Part shown: positions 7,433 through 14,785 of the stretch, piece by piece
Position numbering within the stretch: the stretch's first letter is position 1
Layout: each line of letters begins with the position of its first letter
Source: an uncultured bacterium
GTDB lineage: Bacteria; Bacillota; Clostridia; Oscillospirales; Oscillospiraceae
DNA: 52,228 nucleotides
NCBI GenBank assembly: GCA_946548895.1
Contig: CAMNQF010000020.1
Span: 1-52,228, forward strand
Reading direction: 5' to 3'
Program-made: the position numbers and the translations under genes
The notes under the pieces: generated by a model
What the model was told of the DNA's origin: nothing
The model's database searches: none
What the model saw: only the letters and a program-made list of their open reading frames with translations

Positions 7433-8827
7433 TCACGGGGCCCCGCCCAGCTCGGCTACGGTGACGTCCCGGATCCACTTTCCGCTCTTGAACCGCCACA
7501 GGCCCAGCACGGCCTTTACCACGTTCTCGCTCATCATGCCCAGGTACACCCAGAAGATGCCCGCCTTGAGCACCAGGCCGGACACCGCCGCGATGGGCAG
7601 CGCCACCGCCCACAGTGGGGTGAGGTCGATGAGGGTGGCCATTTTCACGTCGCCCCCGCCCCGGAGCACCCCCACGATGTTGGTGCACTCCAGGGAGCGC
7701 AGGGGCATCATGAGGAACACCATAGTGAGCATCAGGGTGCAGATGTCCCCCGCCGGGGGGGTGAGCTTGAACAGGGGGTAGAGCACCGGGGACACGAAGA
7801 GGTAGAGCAGCCCCAGAAACAGCGCCCCAATGGCCGCCCCGAACAGGAAGGCCAGGGTGTTGAGCAGCGCGCCCAGGGAGTACACCCTGCCGGCGTTGCC
7901 CGAGCCGATCTCCTGGCCCACCAGGATGGCGGCGGTGCCGGCGATGGCAAATACGCCCACTGTGCACAGGTTGGTGATGTTGCCCGCGATGGCATAGGCG
8001 GCCAGGATCTCCTCGGAACCCTCCATGTGGCCCATGATGGTGGGAAAGATGGAGGTACCCAGCCCCCAGAAGGTCTCATTGCACATCACTGGAGTGGAGA
8101 AGCGGATAAACCGGCGGACCATCTCCGGGCCGGGGTGGAAGAGCAGGGATGGGTCCAGGCGGAAGCCCTTGTCCCGGACGGCCCAGACCACCGCGATGGC
8201 GCAGGACAGAATCCGGGCCAGCAGGGTGGCCAGGGCGGCGCCCTCCACCCCCAGCCGGGGCGCCCCCAGGTTGCCGAAGATGAACACCCAGTTGAGGAAG
8301 GTGTTGCACGCCATGGACACCCCCAGAATGTACAGGCCCCGGGTGGGGTTGCCCATGGCCCGGTGGACGCCGTTGTACACCTGGACGAAGCTGTCGAAGA
8401 AGTAGGACCAGCCCACGATCCGGGCATACCGGGCGGCGACGGCCACCACTTGGGGGTCGTCCCCAAAAAGGGACATGAACTGGCCGGGCAGAAAGCCCAT
8501 GATGAGGGCAAACGCCAGCCCGATGGCCCCGGCGGCGTACATCCCGATGCCCATGACCCGGTTGATGGCCCCCAGGTCCCCCTTGCCCCGGTACTGGCTG
8601 ATGAGGACGGAGGAGCCGCTCTGGATGCCGAACATCATCAGCTGGACCACGAACACGGGGATGTTGGCCAGGGTCACCCCGGCCAGGGGGAGCTGGCCCA
8701 TGGTGCCCACCATAAAGGTGTCCACCAGGCCCAGGGAGTTGGTGATGAGGTTTTGAAGCAGGATGGGCAGGGCCAGAGCCAGCAGCTTGCGGTAAAAGCC
8801 CTTTTCCCGCTGGAACAGCTTGAACAT
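7433..8827 (-). CDS. MATE family efflux transporter
   Basis: 464 residues with about 12 hydrophobic segments in two similar halves. The N-terminal stretch LALPILLQNLITNSLGLVDTFMVG is typical of the MATE family of Na+ or H+ coupled drug and metabolite exporters in the cytoplasmic membrane (here cited by its ends: LALPILLQ and DTFMVG). Start ATG at 8827, with AAAGGAG upstream. It lies 49 bp downstream of the cysteine desulfurase gene in the same direction and probably shares its transcript. Substrate cannot be read from the sequence. Confidence 0.9.
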   Translation of the reverse strand: MFKLFQREKGFYRKLLALALPILLQNLITNSLGLVDTFMVGTMGQLPLAGVTLANIPVFVVQLMMFGIQSGSSVLISQYRGKGDLGAINRVMGIGMYAAGAIGLAFALIMGFLPGQFMSLFGDDPQVVAVAARYARIVGWSYFFDSFVQVYNGVHRAMGNPTRGLYILGVSMACNTFLNWVFIFGNLGAPRLGVEGAALATLLARILSCAIAVVWAVRDKGFRLDPSLLFHPGPEMVRRFIRFSTPVMCNETFWGLGTSIFPTIMGHMEGSEEILAAYAIAGNITNLCTVGVFAIAGTAAILVGQEIGSGNAGRVYSLGALLNTLAFLFGAAIGALFLGLLYLFVSPVLYPLFKLTPPAGDICTLMLTMVFLMMPLRSLECTNIVGVLRGGGDVKMATLIDLTPLWAVALPIAAVSGLVLKAGIFWVYLGMMSENVVKAVLGLWRFKSGKWIRDVTVAELGGAP

Positions 8828-8876
8828 AGTATGCGGACGCTCCTTTGCGCCGCCGGCCCTCCCGGCCGGCGGAATG

Positions 8877-10016
8877 TCACGATAAGGTGGTAAACAGACT
8901 GCCCGCCGCGTCCTTCAGCGCGGACGCCAGGGCGTCCGCCTCCTCCCGGGTGGAGTCCGGCGAGAAGGACAGCCGCAGGGCGCCGTCCAACCAGGGCTTG
9001 GGCAGGCCCATGGCGGCGAACACATGGCTGGGCCTCCCCCTGTGGCAGGCGGAGCCGGAGGAGACGCACACGCCACGGTCCCCCAGCACCCGGACCACCA
9101 CCTCGCTCTTGTAGCCCGGCAGGGTGACGGCGCAGATGTGGGGGGCGTCCCCGGCGGAGATGACCTCCAGCTTGGGGACGGCCTCTCTCAATTGGGAGAG
9201 CGTGTATTCCTTGATGGCGGCGGTCCGCTCCAGGCGGCCCGGGTCCGCCGCGCAGGCCCGGGCCGCGGCGGCGAAGGCGGCGATCTGGGCCGTGGCCTCG
9301 GTGCCGGAGCGCAGCCCATCCTCCTGCCCGCCCCCGGTGAGCAGCGGGCGGAGCCGGACGCCCTTTTTGACATACAGCGCCCCGATGCCCTTGGGCGCCC
9401 CGATTTTGTGGCCGCTGACCGCCACCAGGTCCGCCCCCAGTTTTCCCAGGGGCTCGGGGGTTTTCAAAAAGCCCTGCACCCCGTCGCAGTGGAACAAAAT
9501 GGCCGGATCGTAGGCCTTGACCGCCTTCACGCAGTCCGCCACCGGCAGGACAGCCCCCGTCTCATTGTTCACCAGCATCATGGACACCAGGGCGGTGTCC
9601 GGCCGCAGGGCGGCGGCGAGCTGCCCCGCGGCGACCCGCCCCGCCCGGTCCGGCTTCAGGTACGTGACCTCATATCCCTGGCGCTCCAGGTCTTTGCAGG
9701 TCTCCAGCACGGCGGCGTGCTCGATGGCGGTGGTGACGATGTGCTTTCCCCGGCGGCGGTTCAGTTCCGCGCCGCGCCGGAGGGCCCAGTTGTCGCTCTC
9801 GGTGCCGCAGGAGGTAAAATACAGCTCCGCCGGGGCGCATCCAAAGGCCCCGGCAATGGCCTCCCGGTCCTCCTTCACCCGCTGGGCGGCCTGGCGGGCG
9901 TATTCATATCGGGAGGAGGGGTTGCCAAACCGCCCCAGGGCGTCCAGCAGGGCGTCCGCCGCCTCCCGGCGGACGGGGGTGGTGGCGGCGTAGTCAAAAT
10001 AGATGAGCTTGTCCAT
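8877..10016 (-). CDS. Cysteine desulfurase (NifS/IscS family)
   Basis: 379-residue PLP enzyme that removes sulfur from L-cysteine and passes it as persulfide to Fe-S, thiouridine or other acceptors. Visible residues: His100 (AIEHAAV), Asp178 and Gln181 (HCDGVQ), PLP lysine Lys204 in SGHKIGAPKG, and catalytic Cys325 in SSGSACHRG. The substrate-binding RLSFS motif is near residue 355. Start at 10016 follows GGAGAGGACTGTC. No iscU- or thiI-like gene is adjacent, so the acceptor is unknown; the downstream partner is a MATE transporter. Could be called IscS, NifS or CsdA-like; the exact subgroup is uncertain. Confidence 0.92.
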   Translation of the reverse strand: MDKLIYFDYAATTPVRREAADALLDALGRFGNPSSRYEYARQAAQRVKEDREAIAGAFGCAPAELYFTSCGTESDNWALRRGAELNRRRGKHIVTTAIEHAAVLETCKDLERQGYEVTYLKPDRAGRVAAGQLAAALRPDTALVSMMLVNNETGAVLPVADCVKAVKAYDPAILFHCDGVQGFLKTPEPLGKLGADLVAVSGHKIGAPKGIGALYVKKGVRLRPLLTGGGQEDGLRSGTEATAQIAAFAAAARACAADPGRLERTAAIKEYTLSQLREAVPKLEVISAGDAPHICAVTLPGYKSEVVVRVLGDRGVCVSSGSACHRGRPSHVFAAMGLPKPWLDGALRLSFSPDSTREEADALASALKDAAGSLFTTLS

Positions 10017-10058
10017 GACAGTCCTCTCCTCTCCGGGAATTGGGGTGGCAGTCCTTGT

Positions 10059-10087
10059 ATTGTACTGTTTCACGCTTAAAAAGTCAA
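10059..10087 (-). promoter_or_regulatory. Promoter of the cysteine desulfurase operon
   Basis: Leftward -35 TTGACT (10082-10087), 17-bp spacer, -10 TACAAT (10059-10064). Its -35 is only 7 bp from the -35 of the divergent promoter at 10095. Confidence 0.8.
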
Positions 10088-10094
10088 CGGGGGA

Positions 10095-10124
10095 TTGACA
10101 AGCGGCGGAAAGGAGGTATATGAT
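10095..10124 (+). promoter_or_regulatory. Promoter of the HD hydrolase-trmO operon
   Basis: TTGACA (10095-10100), 18-bp spacer, TATGAT (10119-10124). The -10 box overlaps the ATG at 10120, which rules out that ATG as the translation start. Confidence 0.75.
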
Positions 10125-10158
10125 TCCATACAATACTAAAATAAAGGAGCTGTTTGCC

Positions 10159-10716
10159 ATGATCCCCACCCCGCAGCAGGCCTGGGACCTGTTATGTGAA
10201 TTCAACGAGGGCGAGTTCCACCGCAGGCACGCCTGCACCGTGGGCGACGTACTGCGCTGGTTCGCCCAGGAGCTGGGCTATGGGGCCGGCGCCGACTTCT
10301 GGGAGGCGGTGGGCATCCTCCACGACCTGGACTTTGAGCGCTGGCCCGAGGAGCACTGCGTCAAGTGCCAGGAGCTCATGCGGGAGCGGGGCATCGACGA
10401 ATCGGTGGTCCGCGCCGCCGCCAGCCATGGCTACGGCCAGTGCGTGGACATCAAGCCGGAGCACCAGATGGAGAAGGTGCTCTTCGCCGTGGACGAGCTC
10501 ACCGGGCTCATCGGCGCGGCGGCCCTCATGCGGCCCTCCAAGAGCGTGGGCGACCTGGAGGTTAAATCAGTAAAGAAGAAGTACAAGGATAAGAAATTTG
10601 CCGCCGGGTGCTCCCGGGAGGTCATTGAGCAGGGGGCGGCCATGCTGGGCTGGGAGCTGGACGAGCTCATCGGCAAAACCATCCTGGCCATGCGGGCCAG
10701 CCCCAACGTGGACTGA
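10159..10716 (+). CDS. HD-domain metal-dependent phosphohydrolase-like protein
   Basis: 185 residues. Metal ligands of an HD fold are visible: His24 (RRHACTV), the HD pair His55-Asp56 (ILHDLDF) and His66 nearby, with ASHGYG further on supplying another histidine. Related small HD proteins are often annotated as hydrolases of unknown substrate. I place the start at 10159, preceded by AAAGGAG at 9 bp; the upstream in-frame ATG at 10120 lies inside the -10 box. The stop overlaps the trmO start (TGATG), so translation is coupled. Confidence 0.8.
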   Translation: MIPTPQQAWDLLCEFNEGEFHRRHACTVGDVLRWFAQELGYGAGADFWEAVGILHDLDFERWPEEHCVKCQELMRERGIDESVVRAAASHGYGQCVDIKPEHQMEKVLFAVDELTGLIGAAALMRPSKSVGDLEVKSVKKKYKDKKFAAGCSREVIEQGAAMLGWELDELIGKTILAMRASPNVD

Positions 10717-11393
10717 TGGAGCCGGTGGCAAGAATCCGCTCGGACTTTTCCAGCAAGTTCGGCGTGCCCCGGCAGGCGGGGCTGGTGGAGGAGCTGCGGG
10801 CCGCGGTGGTATTCGAGCCGCCCTTCCGGGCCCCGGAGGCCCTGCGGGGCATCGAGGGGTTTTCCCACCTGTGGCTGATCTGGGAGTTCTCCCAAAACAA
10901 AGACGCGGGCTGGTCGCCCACCGTGCGGCCTCCCCGGCTGGGCGGAAACCGGCGGGTGGGGGTGTTTGCCAGCCGCTCTCCCTTCCGGCCCAACCCCATC
11001 GGCCTGTCCTGCGTGAAGCTGGAGGGGGTGGAGCTGGACACGCCGGAGGGCCCGGTGCTCCACGTGTCCGGGGCGGACCTGGTGGACGGCACCCCGATTC
11101 TGGACATCAAGCCCTATGTTCCCTACGCCGACTGCCACCCGGAAGCGGCGGGGGGCTTCGCCCCAGACGCGCCGGAGGGGGCGCTGCCGGTGGACTGCCC
11201 GCAGCCGCTGCTGGAGCGGGTTCCCGCCGGCCGGCGGGCGGCGCTGATGGGGGTGCTGGCCCAGGACCCCCGGCCGCCCTACCAGGACGACCCGAACCGG
11301 GTATACGGCTTCGGGTTTGCCGGGCTGGAGGTGCGCTTCACTGTCCGGGACGGGTCGCTCACCGTGGTGGACATCACGGGGCCGGGATGTTGA
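10716..11393 (+). CDS. trmO: tRNA (N6-threonylcarbamoyladenosine-37)-N6 methyltransferase TrmO
   Basis: 225 residues of the TsaA/YaeB/VirR-like family, a beta-barrel SAM-dependent methylase that converts t6A37 to m6t6A in tRNA-Thr. Signature stretches: LWLIWEF, then RPPRLGGNRRVGVFASRSPF and RPNPIGLS, followed by DLVDGTPILDIKPYVPY. Length is at the usual size for enzymes with the C-terminal extension, seen here as YGFGFAGLEVRF. Second gene of a two-gene operon with the HD protein; one-base overlap of stop and start. Confidence 0.93.
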   Translation: MEPVARIRSDFSSKFGVPRQAGLVEELRAAVVFEPPFRAPEALRGIEGFSHLWLIWEFSQNKDAGWSPTVRPPRLGGNRRVGVFASRSPFRPNPIGLSCVKLEGVELDTPEGPVLHVSGADLVDGTPILDIKPYVPYADCHPEAAGGFAPDAPEGALPVDCPQPLLERVPAGRRAALMGVLAQDPRPPYQDDPNRVYGFGFAGLEVRFTVRDGSLTVVDITGPGC

Positions 11394-11417
11394 GGGTCTT
11401 CCCTTCCCCGCGGAACA

Positions 11418-11560
11418 AAATGAAAGCCCCCCGGCTCACGCCGGAGGGCTTCATTTTGAGAAAAGAGAGAGGGAGGAGATTGTCTGGTTTTGTACCTGAC
11501 ATGATGATAATACCAGACTTTCCAAGGAAAATGTTGGACGGTTTGAGAACCTTTTGTGAA
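11418..11560. repeat. Repeat A, copy 1 (hairpin plus 112-bp conserved block)
   Basis: A terminator-like hairpin (11425-11435 with 11440-11450, one mismatch) lies directly after trmO and is followed by a block (11449-11560) repeated almost identically at 11849-11962. The block contains an internal 7-bp inverted repeat, GTCTGGT and ACCAGAC. It has no convincing reading frame. Confidence 0.85.
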
Positions 11561-11579
11561 GATTGTGTGAACTTCGTCG

Positions 11580-11680
11580 GGGCAAGCTTCATATCCCTCG
11601 CGTCCGGCCCCTGCCGGACGCTCGCTCATTCCGCTGCCCCTCCTCTCCCCACAAAGCCGGAGGGCGGCTTTGCGGGGGCC
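11580..11680. repeat. Repeat B, copy 1 (101 bp)
   Basis: First of two nearly identical 101-bp units with period 107 bp; only two base differences noticed. Contains the inverted repeats TCCGGC/GCCGGA and CAAAGCC/GGCTTTG. Confidence 0.9.
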
Positions 11681-11686
11681 CCATTT

Positions 11687-11787
11687 GGGCAAGCTTCATA
11701 TCCCTCGCGTCCGGCCCCTGCCGGACGCTCGCTCATTCCGCCGCCCCTCCTCTCCCCACAAAGCCGGAGGACGGCTTTGCGGGGGCC
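11687..11787. repeat. Repeat B, copy 2 (101 bp)
   Basis: Second unit of the tandem pair. Together with the two A copies it fills the 622-bp gap between trmO and the carboxypeptidase gene in the order A-B-B-A. No gene is seen in the gap. Confidence 0.9.
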
Positions 11788-11819
11788 ACATCGGCGGTGC
11801 GCTCCCCCGCGGCGCAACA

Positions 11820-11962
11820 TGAAAACTCCCCGGCGCAAGCCGGGGAGCCTTCATTTTTTGAGAAAAGAGAGAGGGAGGAGATTGTCTGGTTTTGTACCTG
11901 ACACGATGATAATACCAGACTTTCCAAGGAAAATGTTGGACGGTTTGAGAACCTTTTGTGAA
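11820..11962. repeat. Repeat A, copy 2 (hairpin plus conserved block)
   Basis: Hairpin 11826-11834 with 11839-11847, a T run, then the block 11849-11962, which matches 11449-11560 apart from a 2-nt T-run difference and one T/C change. Same orientation as copy 1. Confidence 0.85.
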
Positions 11963-12015
11963 AAAACGATGAACGCTGTGAAGTTTCTGTGAACGGCCGG
12001 GAGAGACCGGCGAAA

Positions 12016-13383
12016 TCACCGGCGGCCCCGGTAGTTGGAGCCGGACCGCCGCCCGCCGCCCACGCGGCTGTACCGCCGCCGGGCCTTCCGCCGGGGCAGG
12101 AGCACAGTCACAAAGAGCACCAGCGCCAGGAGGAGCGCCGCCCCGGCGGCGGCCAGCGCCTTTACCCACCACTGGGACCAGTAGTACTCAATCTGCTGGA
12201 CCGTGTAGAGGAACTCCGACCGCTCCACGCTGTAGGCGGCCACCATCTCCAGGGTGCCGTAGGTCTCGCCCTGGTATTCCAGGGTGACGGTGCCCAGCTT
12301 CTGGCCCGCGGTGATCGGGGCCTCCAGGGAGTCGGGCAGGTCGAACAGCAGCTTGGCCTGGGCGGGGTCATAGTCCGACGGCATGGTGGCCTCAATGGAC
12401 CCCACCGGCTGGGCCAGCACATAATCCCCCTCGTCGGACAGGGTGACAGCCACCTCCCGGGTCACGTTTTCCGTGCCCTGGTCCAGCAGGGTGATGCGGT
12501 GGAAGTTGTTAAATGCCCACTCCAGCAGCCGCTTGGTCTCGGAGAAGGACCAGAAGTGGCGGCCGTTTTCGTCTGTGGTGTCCTCGGTGCCCAGCACCAC
12601 GCAGTAAAAAGTGCGGCCCAGCTCGTCCACCGCGGCGGAGGCCAGGCAGCGGCCCGCCTCGCCGGTATTGCCCGTCTTGATGCCGATGGCCTTGGAATAT
12701 GTATAACCGATGGCATAGAAGCTGCTCAACAGGCCGTTGGAGGAGTAGATGGTCCGGGCCTCCTGGAGGTTGGTGGCCGGGAGGTTGTAGGAGGGGCTGC
12801 GCACAATGGTGCGGAAGGTCTCGTTCTCCATGGCGGCGCTGGCCATGAGGTAGATGTCATAGGCGGTGGTATAGTGCTCCGGGTCGTGGAGGCCGTGGGG
12901 GTTCATGAAATGGGTGTCCTCCATGCCCAGCTCCGCCGCCTTGGCGTTCATCCGGGCCACAAACTCCGCCGAGGTGCCCGCCACCGCTTCGGACAGGATG
13001 TTGCACGCTTCGTTGCCCGAGGGCAGCAGGTCGCAGTACAGCAGGTCCAGCACCGACAGGGTCTCCCCGGCTTTGATGCCCGCGGTGGAGCTGTCCCAGG
13101 GCAGGTCCACCGCCTGGGCGGAGGCGGTGACCTGAGTGTCCAGGGAGAGCTCCCCCGCCGCCACCGCGTCCAGCACCACTAGGGAGGTCATGATCTTGGT
13201 GATAGAGGCGGGATACATCCGCTGATAGCCGTTAAATTCGTACAAAACCTCCCGGTTGTCGCCGTCCACGATGATGGCGGCCCGGCAGTTGGGCGCGGGG
13301 TCCTCCAGGGCCCGTGCGGAGCAGGTCAGGGACAGCGCCAGCACCCCCGCCAAAAGCAGGGAAAGAATTCGATATTTTTTCAT
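12016..13383 (-). CDS. D-alanyl-D-alanine carboxypeptidase (peptidase S11, DacF type)
   Basis: 455 residues. Removes the terminal D-Ala from peptidoglycan stem peptides outside the membrane. Signal peptide MKKYRILSLLLAGVLALSL; the three penicillin-binding motifs are present: S60-I-T-K63, S122-G-N124 and K236-T-G238. A C-terminal PBP5-associated beta domain follows, then a transmembrane anchor (about residues 410-432) and a basic tail of Arg/Gly. DacF-type enzymes often act in spore cortex, but the vegetative-type promoter argues for general cell-wall work here. Start at 13383. Its promoter faces that of the divergent operon. Confidence 0.93.
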   Translation of the reverse strand: MKKYRILSLLLAGVLALSLTCSARALEDPAPNCRAAIIVDGDNREVLYEFNGYQRMYPASITKIMTSLVVLDAVAAGELSLDTQVTASAQAVDLPWDSSTAGIKAGETLSVLDLLYCDLLPSGNEACNILSEAVAGTSAEFVARMNAKAAELGMEDTHFMNPHGLHDPEHYTTAYDIYLMASAAMENETFRTIVRSPSYNLPATNLQEARTIYSSNGLLSSFYAIGYTYSKAIGIKTGNTGEAGRCLASAAVDELGRTFYCVVLGTEDTTDENGRHFWSFSETKRLLEWAFNNFHRITLLDQGTENVTREVAVTLSDEGDYVLAQPVGSIEATMPSDYDPAQAKLLFDLPDSLEAPITAGQKLGTVTLEYQGETYGTLEMVAAYSVERSEFLYTVQQIEYYWSQWWVKALAAAGAALLLALVLFVTVLLPRRKARRRYSRVGGGRRSGSNYRGRR

Positions 13384-13402
13384 AGGAATCTCCCGTCACT
13401 TG

Positions 13403-13411
13403 TGGTATAAT
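13403..13411 (+). promoter_or_regulatory. Extended -10 promoter of the HhH-response regulator operon
   Basis: TGGTATAAT (13403-13411), an extended -10 with no good -35. The predicted start near 13418 lies inside the leader of the opposing carboxypeptidase message. Confidence 0.55.
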
Positions 13412-13465
13412 GTCTGTACGCGCCCCGGCGGACCCGCCGGGGCGCCGGAAAAGCGGCATATATCA

Positions 13466-13494
13466 ATTATAGCAGAAAGTGCTTCCCGGCGCAA
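13466..13494 (-). promoter_or_regulatory. Promoter of the D,D-carboxypeptidase gene
   Basis: Leftward -35 TTGCGC (13489-13494), 17-bp spacer, -10 TATAAT (13466-13471). The leader of about 75 nt contains a perfect 11-bp hairpin (13420-13430 with 13435-13445). Confidence 0.75.
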
Positions 13495-13534
13495 CTGGGG
13501 AAAACAGCCTTTTGGCGGATGGAGGGCGGACAAT

Positions 13535-13912
13535 ATGGGGCTGGGCCGGACGGATAAGGGGCTGTTGGCGCTGGTCCTGGCGGCGGGAGCCGTCATGCTC
13601 CTGCGCTTCGCGCTGATCTGCGGGGCCCCGGCCCCATTGGACCCGCTGCCCCGGACCGTCCCCGCCGCCGCTCCGGCGGGCCAAGGGGAGCTGGTGGATG
13701 TCAACACCGCCGGGCTGGAGGAGCTCATGTCCCTGCCCGGCATCGGGGAGGCCCGGGCCCAGGCCATCCTGGACGACCGGGCGGAAAACGGCCCCTACCG
13801 CTACCCCGAGGACCTGATCCGGGTGCGGGGGATCGGCGAGGGGATTTTACAGGACATTTTGGACCGAATCACCACAGGAGGGGATGGCTATGCCCAAAAT
13901 ATTAGTGGTTGA
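13535..13912 (+). CDS. ComEA-like helix-hairpin-helix protein with N-terminal membrane anchor
   Basis: 125 residues: one N-terminal transmembrane helix (about 10-32), a short Pro/Ala linker, then a ComEA-type DNA-binding domain with two hairpins, VDVNTAGLEELMSLPGIGEA and LIRVRGIGEGI. ComEA binds transforming DNA at the cell surface, but no other competence gene is adjacent, so a role in DNA uptake is only possible. Start at 13535 follows GGAGGG by about 9 bp. Its end overlaps the response regulator gene by 23 bp, so the two are co-translated. Confidence 0.85.
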   Translation: MGLGRTDKGLLALVLAAGAVMLLRFALICGAPAPLDPLPRTVPAAAPAGQGELVDVNTAGLEELMSLPGIGEARAQAILDDRAENGPYRYPEDLIRVRGIGEGILQDILDRITTGGDGYAQNISG

Positions 13913-14594
13913 CGACGAGCGCGTCATGGTAAAGGGAATTAAATTCAATCTGGAAAACGAGGGCTACCAGGTGGAGACCGGCTCGGACGGCGAGGAGGCG
14001 GTGGACAAGGCCCGCACCGGCCAGTTCGACCTCATCATTCTGGACCTGATGATGCCCAAGATCGACGGGCTCCAGGCGTGCATGAAAATCCGGGAGTTCT
14101 CCAACGTGCCCGTCATCATGCTGACCGCCAAGGGCGAGGACGCGGACAAAATCATCGGCTTCGAGTGCGGGGCGGACGACTACATCACCAAGCCCTTCAA
14201 TATTCTGGAGCTGAAGGCCCGCATCCGGGCCCTGCTGCGCCGGGCGGGAGCCGCCGCCCAGCAGCAGCGGGAGGCCGACCGGCTCACCCAGGGGGCCATC
14301 ACCCTGGACCTGGCGGAGCGGGCCGCCTGGCGGGACGGGGAGGCGGTGGAGCTCACCGCCAAGGAGTTCGACCTGATGGTGCTGCTGATGCAGAACCCGG
14401 GCCGGGTGTACAGCCGGGAGAACCTGCTGAACCTGGTGTGGGGCTACGAGTACATCGGGGAGTTCCGCACGGTAGACGTGCACATCCGCCGCCTGCGGGA
14501 GAAGCTGGAGCCCGACCCCGCCAATCCGGAGCACATTCTGACCAAGTGGGGCGTGGGGTACTATCTGGCGAATAGCGGGACGATAGGCGCATAG
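13890..14594 (+). CDS. OmpR/PhoB-family response regulator
   Basis: 234 residues. Receiver domain with the acidic pair Asp8-Asp9, phosphorylation site Asp52 (IILDLMMP), Thr79 and Lys101; a C-terminal winged helix (about 135-232) with the OmpR-type ELTAKEFDLMVLL and VDVHIRRLREK. The kinase follows 191 bp downstream. I use the ATG at 13890 because GGAGGGG is 8 bp upstream; the ATG at 13884 is too close to it. Target genes are unknown; linkage to a GerMN lipoprotein suggests envelope control. Confidence 0.93.
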   Translation: MPKILVVDDERVMVKGIKFNLENEGYQVETGSDGEEAVDKARTGQFDLIILDLMMPKIDGLQACMKIREFSNVPVIMLTAKGEDADKIIGFECGADDYITKPFNILELKARIRALLRRAGAAAQQQREADRLTQGAITLDLAERAAWRDGEAVELTAKEFDLMVLLMQNPGRVYSRENLLNLVWGYEYIGEFRTVDVHIRRLREKLEPDPANPEHILTKWGVGYYLANSGTIGA

Positions 14595-14785
14595 GGATGG
14601 ATGGACCGAAGCGAGGGCAAAAGCCCAGGGGCCGCCGGGCGGGCCCTGGCTTTGTCCGAGTCGGAGGGAAGCCATCCCGTAATGCGCCAAATCGGAGCGT
14701 GAATACGCCGCGGGAGAGCATGGACAGGCTTTTCCCGGAGGGAAAGCGGGTGAGCGCAGCTTGGCCTGTGCCGAGGAGAGGAGGG
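14595..14785 (+). other. Unusual 191-bp gap between response regulator and kinase, rich in hairpins
   Basis: Holds a large imperfect hairpin (about 14625-14655, AAAGCCC-AGG pairing with CCTGGCTTT) and a second (about 14728-14750, GCTTTTCCC with GGGAAAGC). No promoter-like sequence and no convincing protein, although the kinase frame stays open through it back to 14597. Confidence 0.5.

Noticed and set aside
10120-10158. ATG start for the HD protein at 10120
   Set aside because: It lies within the -10 box of the promoter; the ATG at 10159 fits spacing and the usual N-terminus.
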